The notes beneath the pieces are model-generated. The model saw nothing but the letters and a program-made list of their open reading frames with translations, searched no databases and was not told the DNA's origin. From Calditrichales bacterium (GTDB taxonomy: Bacteria > Calditrichota > Calditrichia > Calditrichales > J004): a stretch of 64,000 bases of DNA. Made by a program: the position numbers and the translations under genes. Shown here piece after piece: positions 1 to 9,176 of the stretch; position 1 is the stretch's first letter, and each line of letters opens with the position of its first letter. The stretch covers positions 1 to 64,000 of the forward strand of contig WGCN01000036.1 in the NCBI GenBank assembly GCA_015493745.1. Direction: 5' to 3'.

Positions 1-477
1 CCCCAGGCTCTTCCAAAGGTGAGAGAAATCTGTGGTAAAATTCCGCGCAATGGAAAGTTTCATGTCAATCCGGACGGAACCCTTTGTCTCGGATCACCAC
101 TCAGGCTGTTATGGAAAATAAACAGCGCCCCAAGTCTGACCGGTTTTATAGATACATGTCTCGTGCCGTATCTTTATGCTGTTTCGTATAAACTGAAGCA
201 TGGTGGAGATTTTGTATTTGGTGAGTTGGATCATGGCGTTCAAGGTATTGTGGAGGATTATTCTGTAATTCTGGGTCTGAAAGAAAGGGAACAGATAAAA
301 CGGGCCATTCAGCTGCTGGGAATGAAAAAACGGATTGCAAACAAAAAGCCTTGTCCCTGTGGATGCGGGAAACGACTCGGGATTTGCCCTTTTCACAAAA
401 AATTGAATGAGTTTCGTCAAAAGATTCCTGTCGCATGGTTCAAAGCACATGCTTTTAACTCCTGGGATCAGTTATAG
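1..477 (+). CDS. 5'-truncated protein with E2/UBC-like segment and C-terminal SEC-C-type zinc motif
   Basis: Frame is open through base 1 (PQALPKVREICGKIPRNGKFHVNPDGTLCLGSP...), so the GTG at 19 is probably internal. H-x-N-x-D-G-T-L-C-L resembles the E2-like active-site region. C-terminal CPCGCGKRLGICPFH is SEC-C-like. Confidence 0.5.
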   Translation, partial: PQALPKVREICGKIPRNGKFHVNPDGTLCLGSPLRLLWKINSAPSLTGFIDTCLVPYLYAVSYKLKHGGDFVFGELDHGVQGIVEDYSVILGLKEREQIKRAIQLLGMKKRIANKKPCPCGCGKRLGICPFHKKLNEFRQKIPVAWFKAHAFNSWDQL

Positions 478-623
478 GTCACAATGAAATATCTGAGTAT
501 CATTTCAGAGGGATGCAATCTGTTCTCCCCGGAAGCAAGCCGGGGGTTCATATCCCGCGGGGGCAGGAATTTCTGTCCGCTTGCAACCCCGGGGCTCTCT
601 CTCTTAACAAAAGGAGTATTCCC

Positions 624-1985
624 TTGAGCAAGGAGTCTCAAAACAAGGAATGGAAGAAAAACTGGCAGGATGACTATCTGAAATGGGTTTGCGGCTTTGC
701 CAACGCCCAGGGCGGGCGCATCTATATCGGCAAGGATGATTCGGGCCGGGCCAGCGGTTTGAAAAATGCAAAAAAACTGCTGGAAGACCTGCCGAATAAA
801 ATCCGCGATCAACTGGGACTGATGCCCCAAATCAATCTGTTATATGAGGATGGCGCCCCCTATCTGGAAATCATTGTAGAGCCCTCCTCCGTGCCGATTT
901 CCCTGCGCGGTTCCTATTACTGGCGTTCCGGTAGCGTAAAGCAGGAACTAAAAGGCGCGGCCCTTACTGATTTTCTGCTACGGAAGACGGGCATGACGTG
1001 GGACCGGGTTATTCAGGAAAAGGCAACATTGGATGATATTGATACCGAGGCGCTTGATATATTTAAAAAAGACGCGGCCCGGGCCGGGCGTTTACCGGAT
1101 TTAAACGGACTTTCGGCTGAAGATATTTTAAGAAAACTGCGGCTCCTAACACGGGATGGCCTCACAAACGGAGCGCTGGTTCTGTTTGGCAGGGAACCGG
1201 GCGAATTTTACCCGAATCTCTTTGTTAAAATCGGGCGATTCGGTAAAAGTGTTGTGGAAATGCGTTTTCAGGAAGTCTGCGAGGGCAACCTGATCCGGCT
1301 CCTTGGCGATGTTATGGAGACGCTTGAAAAAAAGTTTCTGATCAGGCCGGTGCGCTTTGAGGGGCTTCAACGCATCGAGGAACTGGAATATCCCGTTGCC
1401 GCTTTACGCGAAATGCTGCTGAATGCGCTGGTACACCGGAACTATTTGGGTAGCATGACGCAAATTAAGGTGTTTGACGATCGACTAAGTATCTGGAATG
1501 CCGGGCTGCTTCCCGGGGAACTTACCATTGAAAAACTCTTCCAATTGCATGAATCGCTTCCACGAAACCCCTTGATCGCGGAAGTATGCTATCGTGCCGG
1601 ATACATAGACTCCTGGGGACGTGGCGTTGAAAAAATTACGGAGGCCTGCAGGCAGGCCGGGCTCGCCAGACCGGTTATAGAGGAGCGGAACGGAGGAATA
1701 GCCGTTGAACTGCTAAAAAAGCGGACCTCCGTAAAAAAGATTTCGGATCGACCGGAGAACGATTTCGGAACGATTTCGGAAAGAGTGCGGAAGGAAATAG
1801 GCATTGAACCGGCCAGAGCCCTTAATGTTATTCGTCGGCATCCGGAATACTCGGCCGCGCAGATTGCCAGGCAACTGGCTAAAACTCCCCGGACAGTTGA
1901 AAACTATATAGCCAAATTAAAAAAGGCAGGCATCATCGTCCGGCGTGGCCCAAAACTTGGCGGATATTGGGAAATAAAGGAATAA
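624..1985 (+). CDS. AlbA_2 (divergent AAA-4/schlafen-like) ATP-binding protein with C-terminal winged-helix domain
   Basis: WVCGFANAQGGRIYIGKDDSGRASGL and ALREMLLNALVHRNY motifs; C-terminal HTH (SAAQIARQLAKTPRTVENYIAKLKKAGII). TTG start at 624 follows AAGGAG at 611-616; the track start at 513 reads through a GC-rich palindromic segment. Confidence 0.85.
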   Translation: MSKESQNKEWKKNWQDDYLKWVCGFANAQGGRIYIGKDDSGRASGLKNAKKLLEDLPNKIRDQLGLMPQINLLYEDGAPYLEIIVEPSSVPISLRGSYYWRSGSVKQELKGAALTDFLLRKTGMTWDRVIQEKATLDDIDTEALDIFKKDAARAGRLPDLNGLSAEDILRKLRLLTRDGLTNGALVLFGREPGEFYPNLFVKIGRFGKSVVEMRFQEVCEGNLIRLLGDVMETLEKKFLIRPVRFEGLQRIEELEYPVAALREMLLNALVHRNYLGSMTQIKVFDDRLSIWNAGLLPGELTIEKLFQLHESLPRNPLIAEVCYRAGYIDSWGRGVEKITEACRQAGLARPVIEERNGGIAVELLKKRTSVKKISDRPENDFGTISERVRKEIGIEPARALNVIRRHPEYSAAQIARQLAKTPRTVENYIAKLKKAGIIVRRGPKLGGYWEIKE

Positions 1986-1987
1986 TT

Positions 1988-4900
1988 ATGGCTGATTTTG
2001 CTATTAATGAAAAGATGACCTCGCAAATACCGGCCCTACGGCTATTGATTGCCATGGGGTATGACTTCCTGACGCCCGCTGAAACGCTTCGTGAACGGCA
2101 GGGCAGAACATCCAATGTTTTGCTGGAAAATGTTCTGCGCAATCAGCTTAAGGAAATTAACCGCATTCATTACAAGGGAAACGAATATCTTTTCAGCGAG
2201 GAAAATATTCAGTCGGCCATTCAGAAATTGAAAAATATAAAGTACGATGGATTGTTACGGACCAACCAAACCGTCTATGACCTGATCACCCTGGGTACGG
2301 CCATGGAGCAGAACATCGAGGGAGACCTGAAAAGTTTTAATATAAACTATATCGACTGGCGCCAGCCGGGACGCAACCGCTTTCATGTCACCGTTGAGTA
2401 CAGCGTTGAGCGCGCCCGCAGCACGGAAACCGCCCGGCCGGACATTGTTCTTTTTGTCAACGGCATCCCGTTTTGTGTGATCGAATGCAAGGCGCCCCGG
2501 GTGGAGGTGGAACAGGCGGTTTCGCAATCCGTCAGGAATCAGAACGACGACTACATCCCCCAACTATTTGTCTACAGTCAATTGGTACTGGCCCTGAATA
2601 AAAACAGCGCCATGTATGGCACGACGGGGACGGCTGCCAGGTTTTGGAGTGTCTGGAAGGAAGAGTACGACAAAGCCGGAGCCTCAAGGATCAACGACTT
2701 GATAAACAAAGTGTTGCCCGGGGAGATTGATGAAAAAATATGCACATCCCTGAACGTCAATAAAAGTATGATGAGGCGCGAGCGCATGGTGACCGGGCAG
2801 GACCGGGCCCTATTTTCCCTGTGTCTCCCGGACAGGCTCCTGGAGCTGGCCTGGAAGTTCACCGTGTTCGACGGGGGTATCAGAAAAGTGGCCCGTTATC
2901 AACAGTACTTTGTCGTTAAGTCCACGCTGAAGCGGGTCAAGCAGTTTGACCGTCCGGAAAGCCATCCGGGGCGTTCACGCAGGGGGGGCGTGATCTGGCA
3001 TACACAGGGCTCCGGGAAATCCCTGACCATGGTGATGCTGACGCGCAACCTGGCCCTGGACCCGGAAATAAGAAATCCGCGAATTGTTCTGGTCACCGAC
3101 CGGGATGATCTGGACAAACAGCTTGGCAATACCTTCGCCGCCTGCGGTCTTGAGGTCAGACGGGCCACATCGGGCAGAAACCTACTGGAACTGGTGGTAG
3201 GGAAAAAAGCAGGTATCATTACGACCCTTATCCATAAGTTTGAAAAGGCATATACCCTGAAAAAGTACCGGGATGAATCGCCCGATATTTTCATTCTTGT
3301 CGATGAAAGCCACCGTACCCAATTCGGTTCCTTTTCCGGCCGCATGAGGCACATGTTTCCCCATGCCTGTTATCTGGGGTTCACGGGCACGCCGCTATTA
3401 AAAAAGGATAAAAACAACTTTACCAAATTCGGTGAATTGGTGGAGCCTCATTACTCCATCAGCCAGGCCGTTGAGGATGGCGCTGTTGTTCCTCTTTTGT
3501 ATGAAGGCCGGCATGTGGAAATGACCCAGAATAAGAAAGCGGTGGATTTGTGGTTTGAAAGGCATACGCGCGGATTAACCCCGGAACAGCAGGCCGATCT
3601 TAAGCGGAAATACGCGCGCGCGGAGATGCTGAGTAAGACCGATCAGGTCATTTACATGACAGCCTTTGACATCAGCGAGCACTTCCGCTCCAACTGGCAG
3701 GGAACCGGGTTTAAAGCCCAGTTGGTGGCTCCGAACAAGGCCTCCGCGCTTAAGTACCATACCTATCTGAATGAAATCGGGGTGGTCAGTTCCGAGGTTG
3801 TTATCTCGCCGCCGGATATGCGCGAGGGCTATGAGGAGACCGACGAAGAAACCACTGACGGGGTTGTGAGGTTCTGGAAAAAAATGATGAAGCGTCACGG
3901 AAGCGAGCAGGAGTATACCAAGCAGCTTATTAACCGCTTTAAGCATGGCGATGATCCGGAGATTCTGATCGTCGTGGATAAGCTGCTAACCGGCTTTGAT
4001 GCCCCCCGGAACGCCGTTCTTTATTTGTGCCGGAAACTCAGGGAACACACCCTGTTGCAGGCAATTGCCCGGGTTAACCGCATCCATGAGGGAAAGGAGT
4101 TCGGGTTTATAGTGGATTATGCCAGCATTCTCGGGGAACTGGATACCGCGCTTACCATGTACAGCGCCTTTGAGGGCTTTGACGAATCCGATCTTGTCGG
4201 CACGCTTTTATCCATCAACCGTGAAGTTGAAAAACTGCCGGGACGCTACTCCGCATTATGGGATTTATTTAAAACCGTAAAGCACTCATATGATGAAGAG
4301 GCCTATGAGATGTTGCTCGCTGATGATGAACTGAGAGAGGAGTTTTACAGCCGTCTTTCAGATTATGCAAAAAATCTGGCGATAGCGCTTTCATCGGATA
4401 AATTTTTGTCTGAAACGGATGAGAAAACATTAAGCAGATACAAGGACGATTTAAGAAGATTTCAATCGCTCAAATCTTCCGTAAAACTGCGGTATGCGGA
4501 GGCTATTGATTACCGGGACTATGAACCCAGAATCCGGAAACTGCTGGATACCCACATTCAGGCCAGCGAGGTTATTCTATTGAATAAGCCGGTGAATATT
4601 TTTGATGACATAATGTTCGATCGGGTGAAGGAAGAACATGGTGTATTTCAAGCCGGGAAAACCACGGCTTCCAAGGCGGATACGATTGCCCACGCCACGA
4701 AGAAGGTCATTACGGAAAATATGGATGAAGACCCTGCTTTTTATGAGAAATTCTCCAGGATGATCCAGCAGGCTATTGAGGATTTCCGGGCTAAAAGGAT
4801 TTCGGATCTGGAATATTTAAACAGGGTTGTAGATATCCGTGACAAAATCGTTAACAAGGTTCATGACGACGTGCCTGAAAAACTCTCCGGCAATGAAGAC

Positions 4901-5194
4901 GCCATGGCCTACTATGGCATTCTTAAACCTTTGCTGGATAATCATGAATTAAACGAGGAAACGCTTGAATCCGTGGTTGCGGATACAGCACTGGCCATAA
5001 ATGGTATTATAGAGAAATATAAAAAGGTTCATTTCTGGGATGATGAGGATGCTCAAAAGCAGGCCGTCAATGAGATTGATGATTATCTTTTTGATGAGCT
5101 GAAAACAAAAAAGGCCGTCGGGTTGTCTCTTGAACAGATGGACATGATTATAGAAAAGGTGATGCTGGTGGCCAGACACAGGAGTTACAAATAA
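1988..5194 (+). CDS. hsdR: Type I restriction endonuclease subunit R (HsdR)
   Basis: PDIVLFVNGIPFCVIECK nuclease motif, Walker A HTQGSGKSLTM, VDESHRTQ helicase motif, GFTGTPL, and LLTGFDAP...LLQAIARVNR. Confidence 0.95.
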   Translation: MADFAINEKMTSQIPALRLLIAMGYDFLTPAETLRERQGRTSNVLLENVLRNQLKEINRIHYKGNEYLFSEENIQSAIQKLKNIKYDGLLRTNQTVYDLITLGTAMEQNIEGDLKSFNINYIDWRQPGRNRFHVTVEYSVERARSTETARPDIVLFVNGIPFCVIECKAPRVEVEQAVSQSVRNQNDDYIPQLFVYSQLVLALNKNSAMYGTTGTAARFWSVWKEEYDKAGASRINDLINKVLPGEIDEKICTSLNVNKSMMRRERMVTGQDRALFSLCLPDRLLELAWKFTVFDGGIRKVARYQQYFVVKSTLKRVKQFDRPESHPGRSRRGGVIWHTQGSGKSLTMVMLTRNLALDPEIRNPRIVLVTDRDDLDKQLGNTFAACGLEVRRATSGRNLLELVVGKKAGIITTLIHKFEKAYTLKKYRDESPDIFILVDESHRTQFGSFSGRMRHMFPHACYLGFTGTPLLKKDKNNFTKFGELVEPHYSISQAVEDGAVVPLLYEGRHVEMTQNKKAVDLWFERHTRGLTPEQQADLKRKYARAEMLSKTDQVIYMTAFDISEHFRSNWQGTGFKAQLVAPNKASALKYHTYLNEIGVVSSEVVISPPDMREGYEETDEETTDGVVRFWKKMMKRHGSEQEYTKQLINRFKHGDDPEILIVVDKLLTGFDAPRNAVLYLCRKLREHTLLQAIARVNRIHEGKEFGFIVDYASILGELDTALTMYSAFEGFDESDLVGTLLSINREVEKLPGRYSALWDLFKTVKHSYDEEAYEMLLADDELREEFYSRLSDYAKNLAIALSSDKFLSETDEKTLSRYKDDLRRFQSLKSSVKLRYAEAIDYRDYEPRIRKLLDTHIQASEVILLNKPVNIFDDIMFDRVKEEHGVFQAGKTTASKADTIAHATKKVITENMDEDPAFYEKFSRMIQQAIEDFRAKRISDLEYLNRVVDIRDKIVNKVHDDVPEKLSGNEDAMAYYGILKPLLDNHELNEETLESVVADTALAINGIIEKYKKVHFWDDEDAQKQAVNEIDDYLFDELKTKKAVGLSLEQMDMIIEKVMLVARHRSYK

Positions 5195-5916
5195 TGGTGG
5201 TATTGAGCGGCGAAAAGCACTCGATCGTCTATGGACGAAAAAACATCGATTTTTTCCTTATTCACTCCGATAGGAAAACGATGGAAATCGCGGTCTATCC
5301 GGATAGCACCATTATTGTCCGGGCGCCGGCGCGGTCTGATTTCTCCTTAATTGAAAAGAAGATTCTCAAAAGAGCGCGGTGGATTCTCCGGCAGTTGAAT
5401 TATTTCAGGCAGTTTACCCCCAAAACCCCTGTGCGATGTTACGTGAATGGAGAAACACATCTCTATCTGGGAAGGCAGTACCGGTTAAAGTCAGTGCATG
5501 GCCCGGAAAATTCAGTCAGGTTGCTTCATGGCTTTTTTCATGTTACTTGTCGTAAGGCGCCCACACCCGTAACCGTAAAAAAACTATTGAATCAATGGTA
5601 TCTGGAAAAAGCAAAATTACAATTTGCGGAGAGCCTGGATCGCTGCTGGAAGAGCTTTGATGGCCTGGGCATTGCCAAACCGGTAATATCCGTCAAGCGT
5701 ATGCGAAAAAGGTGGGGCAGTCTTTCGGACAAAGGCATGGTAACCCTCAATACAGATCTGGTCAAGGCGCCGAGGGAGTGTATTGACTATGTCATTACAC
5801 ATGAATTGTGTCATTTGCTGCATAACAACCATGGCCCGGAATTTTATAAGCTTTTGGAGTCGGTATTGCCGGATTGGGAAAAAATAAAACTTAAACTGGA
5901 ACTGAGGATGATGTAA
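5194..5916 (+). CDS. YgjP-like / DUF45 (SprT-type) metallopeptidase
   Basis: HELCHLLHNNHGPEFYKLLESVLPDW zinc-peptidase motif and RMRKRWGSLSDKGMVTLNTDLVKAP. Confidence 0.87.
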   Translation: MVVLSGEKHSIVYGRKNIDFFLIHSDRKTMEIAVYPDSTIIVRAPARSDFSLIEKKILKRARWILRQLNYFRQFTPKTPVRCYVNGETHLYLGRQYRLKSVHGPENSVRLLHGFFHVTCRKAPTPVTVKKLLNQWYLEKAKLQFAESLDRCWKSFDGLGIAKPVISVKRMRKRWGSLSDKGMVTLNTDLVKAPRECIDYVITHELCHLLHNNHGPEFYKLLESVLPDWEKIKLKLELRMM

Positions 5917-6041
5917 TATGAAAAGGGAGTCCCAATAGTAAGCGTTCCGGATGCCTTCATTATTCTTGTACATGCCCGGGTATATTAAAACCCGACATAT
6001 TATTCTTTGAATCTAATCCGTCTCTTACCCTATCTTCCCCT

Positions 6042-6761
6042 ATGGATTTAAAAAACATTACCATCATCGTGCCGGTGAAGAACGAAGAGCGCAATATCGT
6101 TACCTTTTTGCAAAGCATTCCCCGGCACATTCCGCTCATCGTTATCGATTCCGGCGAGGATCGTACCGCCACGCTGATCCGCATTACCCGTCCCCACAAT
6201 ACCGAAATTATTACCGAAAAATGCAATATACCGCGGGCCCGGCAACTGGGGGCGGAACAGGCCCACAGCCGCTGGCTGCTCTATACGGACGCCGATATTC
6301 GTTTTGCCGATGACTATTTTGAAAGGCTCCAAAACTGGCTGCCGGATTCCGCAACCGGCGCGGTGATGGGCGCCAAGCTGAGCCGGGATAAGTATCGCTG
6401 GTACTACCGCCTGTACAGCTTTTCCATGGGGGTGGGGGCTTTGCTGCGCATCCCCCTGGGCAGCGGTTCCAATATGCTCATCCGTAAACAGGCCCTGGAA
6501 GATGCCGGAGGCTTTGATCCGCGCCTTACCGTCAACGAGGATACCTATATCTTCTGGCAGATACAGAAGGCGGGCTGGCGCGTGCGTTACAAGGGGAGCC
6601 TGAAAGTATATGAAACCGATCACCGCCGCTTGCGACAGGGGGTGTTCAAAAAATACCGTCACAGTATGGGACGTCTTTTCCGGCTCTATACCGGATGGGG
6701 CAAAAGCAGGGTTTTTGAGGATGACGGCGGGTATTGGGATAAGGGGGGAGAGGATGAATGA
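6042..6761 (+). CDS. Glycosyltransferase family 2
   Basis: ITIIVPVKNEERNI start, LLYTDADIRF DxD-type motif, NEDTYIFWQIQKAGWRVRY. Confidence 0.85.
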   Translation: MDLKNITIIVPVKNEERNIVTFLQSIPRHIPLIVIDSGEDRTATLIRITRPHNTEIITEKCNIPRARQLGAEQAHSRWLLYTDADIRFADDYFERLQNWLPDSATGAVMGAKLSRDKYRWYYRLYSFSMGVGALLRIPLGSGSNMLIRKQALEDAGGFDPRLTVNEDTYIFWQIQKAGWRVRYKGSLKVYETDHRRLRQGVFKKYRHSMGRLFRLYTGWGKSRVFEDDGGYWDKGGEDE

Positions 6762-6797
6762 CAAATGACAAATGACAAATGAAATATGACAAATGAG
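6755..6797. repeat. Heptamer-type short tandem repeat (ATGACAA)n, starting within the last codons of the GT2 gene
   Basis: gaatgacaaatgacaaatgacaaatgaaatatgacaaatga read directly; another copy pair (aaatgacaaatgac) near 6931. Confidence 0.8.
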
Positions 6798-7039
6798 TTA
6801 TGATCCGACCGGGCCCGTCATGGCGGGCGTGGCAATGCCATCCCCCGACCAACTCTATTTTGTATTTTTTACTTTGTATTAACCATTTGCTCCCGGCCCG
6901 GCTTAATCCCCTGTGGATAGCGGGGCAGGCAAATGACAAATGACCGGGGGTGGGGGCGTATAGCCGCCGCGTTAATTCTTTTTTGTTCTGACTGCTCCGC
7001 GGCGCTAAATTACACGGCTTTAAATAAAGTGAAAGCAAC

Positions 7040-8143
7040 ATGAATATTTTGTTTATCAATTCCATCTCCGCCGATAAGTTTGGCGGCGGGGAAAAGTGGA
7101 TGACCAAGGCGGCCCGCGGGCTGATGGATAACGGTCATAAGGTGTGGATCGCCAGTAAAAAAAACGCCGAAATCCTCAAACGGGCCGAACAGCGCGGCGT
7201 ACCCACGGAAGTAATCGGTATCTATACCGATTTCAGTCCGGTTAAAACCCGGCAGGTGACCCGCTTTTTAAAGAGCAGGCAGATCGACGTCATGGTCTGC
7301 AACCTGAATAAGGATGTGCGCGTGGCCGGTCTGGGGGCGCGGCTGGCCGGAGATACCGTGGTTATCGCCCGCCACGGCGTGCAGCTTATCGGTAACGAAT
7401 GGAAACACAAAATAACCCTGACCAACCTTACGGACGGTCTGGTGACCAACACCAAAAGCATCAAGGAAACCTATGAGTCTTTCGGCTGGTTTCCGGAAAA
7501 TCATATCCGTGTCATATATAACGGCATTGAGGATAAAAGCGCGGTAACGGCCCATGACTTTAGCGGGGACTATCCGGGGAAGAAGGTGCTGCTGGCCGCC
7601 GGACGCCTCAGTGGGCAAAAGGGTTTTGAATATCTGATTGACGCGGCGGCCCTGATGCGCCAAAAACGGGATGACTTTGTGGTGCTGATTGCCGGAAAGG
7701 GTCGGGAAGAGGCCGCTCTGAAACAGCGCATCGCCGTGAATAATCTGAAGGAGGTGGTTCATCTGCTGGGCTTCCGCGAGGATACGGAAAGTCTGACCAA
7801 AGGCGCCGATCTCTTCGTCCTCAGCTCCCTGTATGAGGGCATGCCCAATGTGGTGATGGAAGCCATGGCCGTGGGCAAGGCGGTGGTGGCCACCGATGTG
7901 AACGGTGTGCGTGAGTTAATGCTGGACGGGGAGAGCGGCTTGATCGTCCCGCCGAAGGACAGCGCCGCCCTGGCCGAAGCAATTCTTAAGGTTCTGGATG
8001 ATCCGCGGACTTTGGAAAAAATGGGGCAAACGGGGCTGGCACATGTACGTAGTCACTTCACCATTCCCGGAATGGTTCAAAAACTGGAAGCTTTTTTCCG
8101 GGAAAAAATAGATGAAAAAAGAGCGCAAAGAAAAACGGCGTAA
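7040..8143 (+). CDS. Glycosyltransferase family 4
   Basis: NSISADKFGGGEKW N-terminal loop; SLYEGMPNVVMEAMAVGKAVVATDVNGVREL donor-site motif. Confidence 0.9.
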   Translation: MNILFINSISADKFGGGEKWMTKAARGLMDNGHKVWIASKKNAEILKRAEQRGVPTEVIGIYTDFSPVKTRQVTRFLKSRQIDVMVCNLNKDVRVAGLGARLAGDTVVIARHGVQLIGNEWKHKITLTNLTDGLVTNTKSIKETYESFGWFPENHIRVIYNGIEDKSAVTAHDFSGDYPGKKVLLAAGRLSGQKGFEYLIDAAALMRQKRDDFVVLIAGKGREEAALKQRIAVNNLKEVVHLLGFREDTESLTKGADLFVLSSLYEGMPNVVMEAMAVGKAVVATDVNGVRELMLDGESGLIVPPKDSAALAEAILKVLDDPRTLEKMGQTGLAHVRSHFTIPGMVQKLEAFFREKIDEKRAQRKTA

Positions 8144-9176
8144 CCAGCGTGCCCGCCGGCGGGATTGGCTTTTAAAGAGCATGCGCGCCCTGATGCGGCC
8201 CCTGCCCGTAAAGAAAAGCTTTGATGGGCCGTTGCTTAAAATCGCCATTCTGGCCCAGGAAAAACTCGGCGACGCCATTTTGCTGACGCCGCTGTTTCGC
8301 GAACTGAAGAAGCTGGCCCCGGAGGTGGAAATCCATGTGGTTTGTCTGGGGCTGAATGCCGGTTTTTTTGAACGTGATGACCATGTGGATCGGGTCTACT
8401 CCGTAAAGACCGATTATCCGGGCTATTTTAAAGCCATCCGGCCTCAATCCTTTGATGTGTTGTTCAATACCAAGGATCATCCCTCCTTTAATTTTTTGCT
8501 GCACACCCGGCTGATACGGGCCCGTTATCGCGTCGGGATACGGCATCCCATGCACGGCGGTTTTTTTAATGTGATGCTGGACTGGCCCTTTCATACCCCC
8601 ATCGTGGAGAAAAACTGCGCCATTCTTTCCTATCTTTTCCCGGAAAGCAAAGTACGCGATTTTCGTCCCTATCTACCGGCCCATAAAAGCCGGGAAGAGA
8701 TATGCCGCGTGGCGGAAACCCTGGGCGAAAAAAAAGGTCTGTTGGTTAACCTGAGTGCCGGGGAAACGGAGCGGGAATGGCCCCTGGAGAAGTGGGCGGA
8801 ACTGCTGGCGAAAATCGACCGGCCGGTCATTGTTCTGGCCATGCCCGACCGCCACGGGGATAAGGAATATCTGGAGAAACATCTGCCCAATGTGATCGGC
8901 GCGCCCCACACCCGGAACATTTATGAAGCGGGTGAACTGATAAAACAGGCGCGGATGATCATCACGCCGGATACTTCCCTGATTCATGTGGCCTCCTGTT
9001 TTAATACGCCGGTGGTAGGTCTCTACCGGGCCGATGTGGAACATCTGCACCGTTTCGGTCCCTATGCCGTGGAGGCGGAGCAGGTGATCTCTCCCTCTTC
9101 ACGGGTGGCCGATATTGCCGTCGGGCAGGTCCGGCAGGCCTGGCAACGCTTAGATCAAAGGCTGGAAGAGCGCTGA
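8112..9176 (+). CDS. Glycosyltransferase family 9 (heptosyltransferase-like)
   Basis: LGDAILLTPLFRELKK, LVNLSAGETEREWPLEKWAELL, ITPDTSLIHVASCFNTPVVGLY. Confidence 0.9.
   Translation: MKKERKEKRRNQRARRRDWLLKSMRALMRPLPVKKSFDGPLLKIAILAQEKLGDAILLTPLFRELKKLAPEVEIHVVCLGLNAGFFERDDHVDRVYSVKTDYPGYFKAIRPQSFDVLFNTKDHPSFNFLLHTRLIRARYRVGIRHPMHGGFFNVMLDWPFHTPIVEKNCAILSYLFPESKVRDFRPYLPAHKSREEICRVAETLGEKKGLLVNLSAGETEREWPLEKWAELLAKIDRPVIVLAMPDRHGDKEYLEKHLPNVIGAPHTRNIYEAGELIKQARMIITPDTSLIHVASCFNTPVVGLYRADVEHLHRFGPYAVEAEQVISPSSRVADIAVGQVRQAWQRLDQRLEER

Noticed and set aside
6048-6764. 238-aa minus-strand ORF fully antisense to the GT2 gene
   Set aside because: Low-complexity His/Pro/Gly-rich translation typical of the complement of a GC-rich coding frame; the + strand has clear GT2 motifs.
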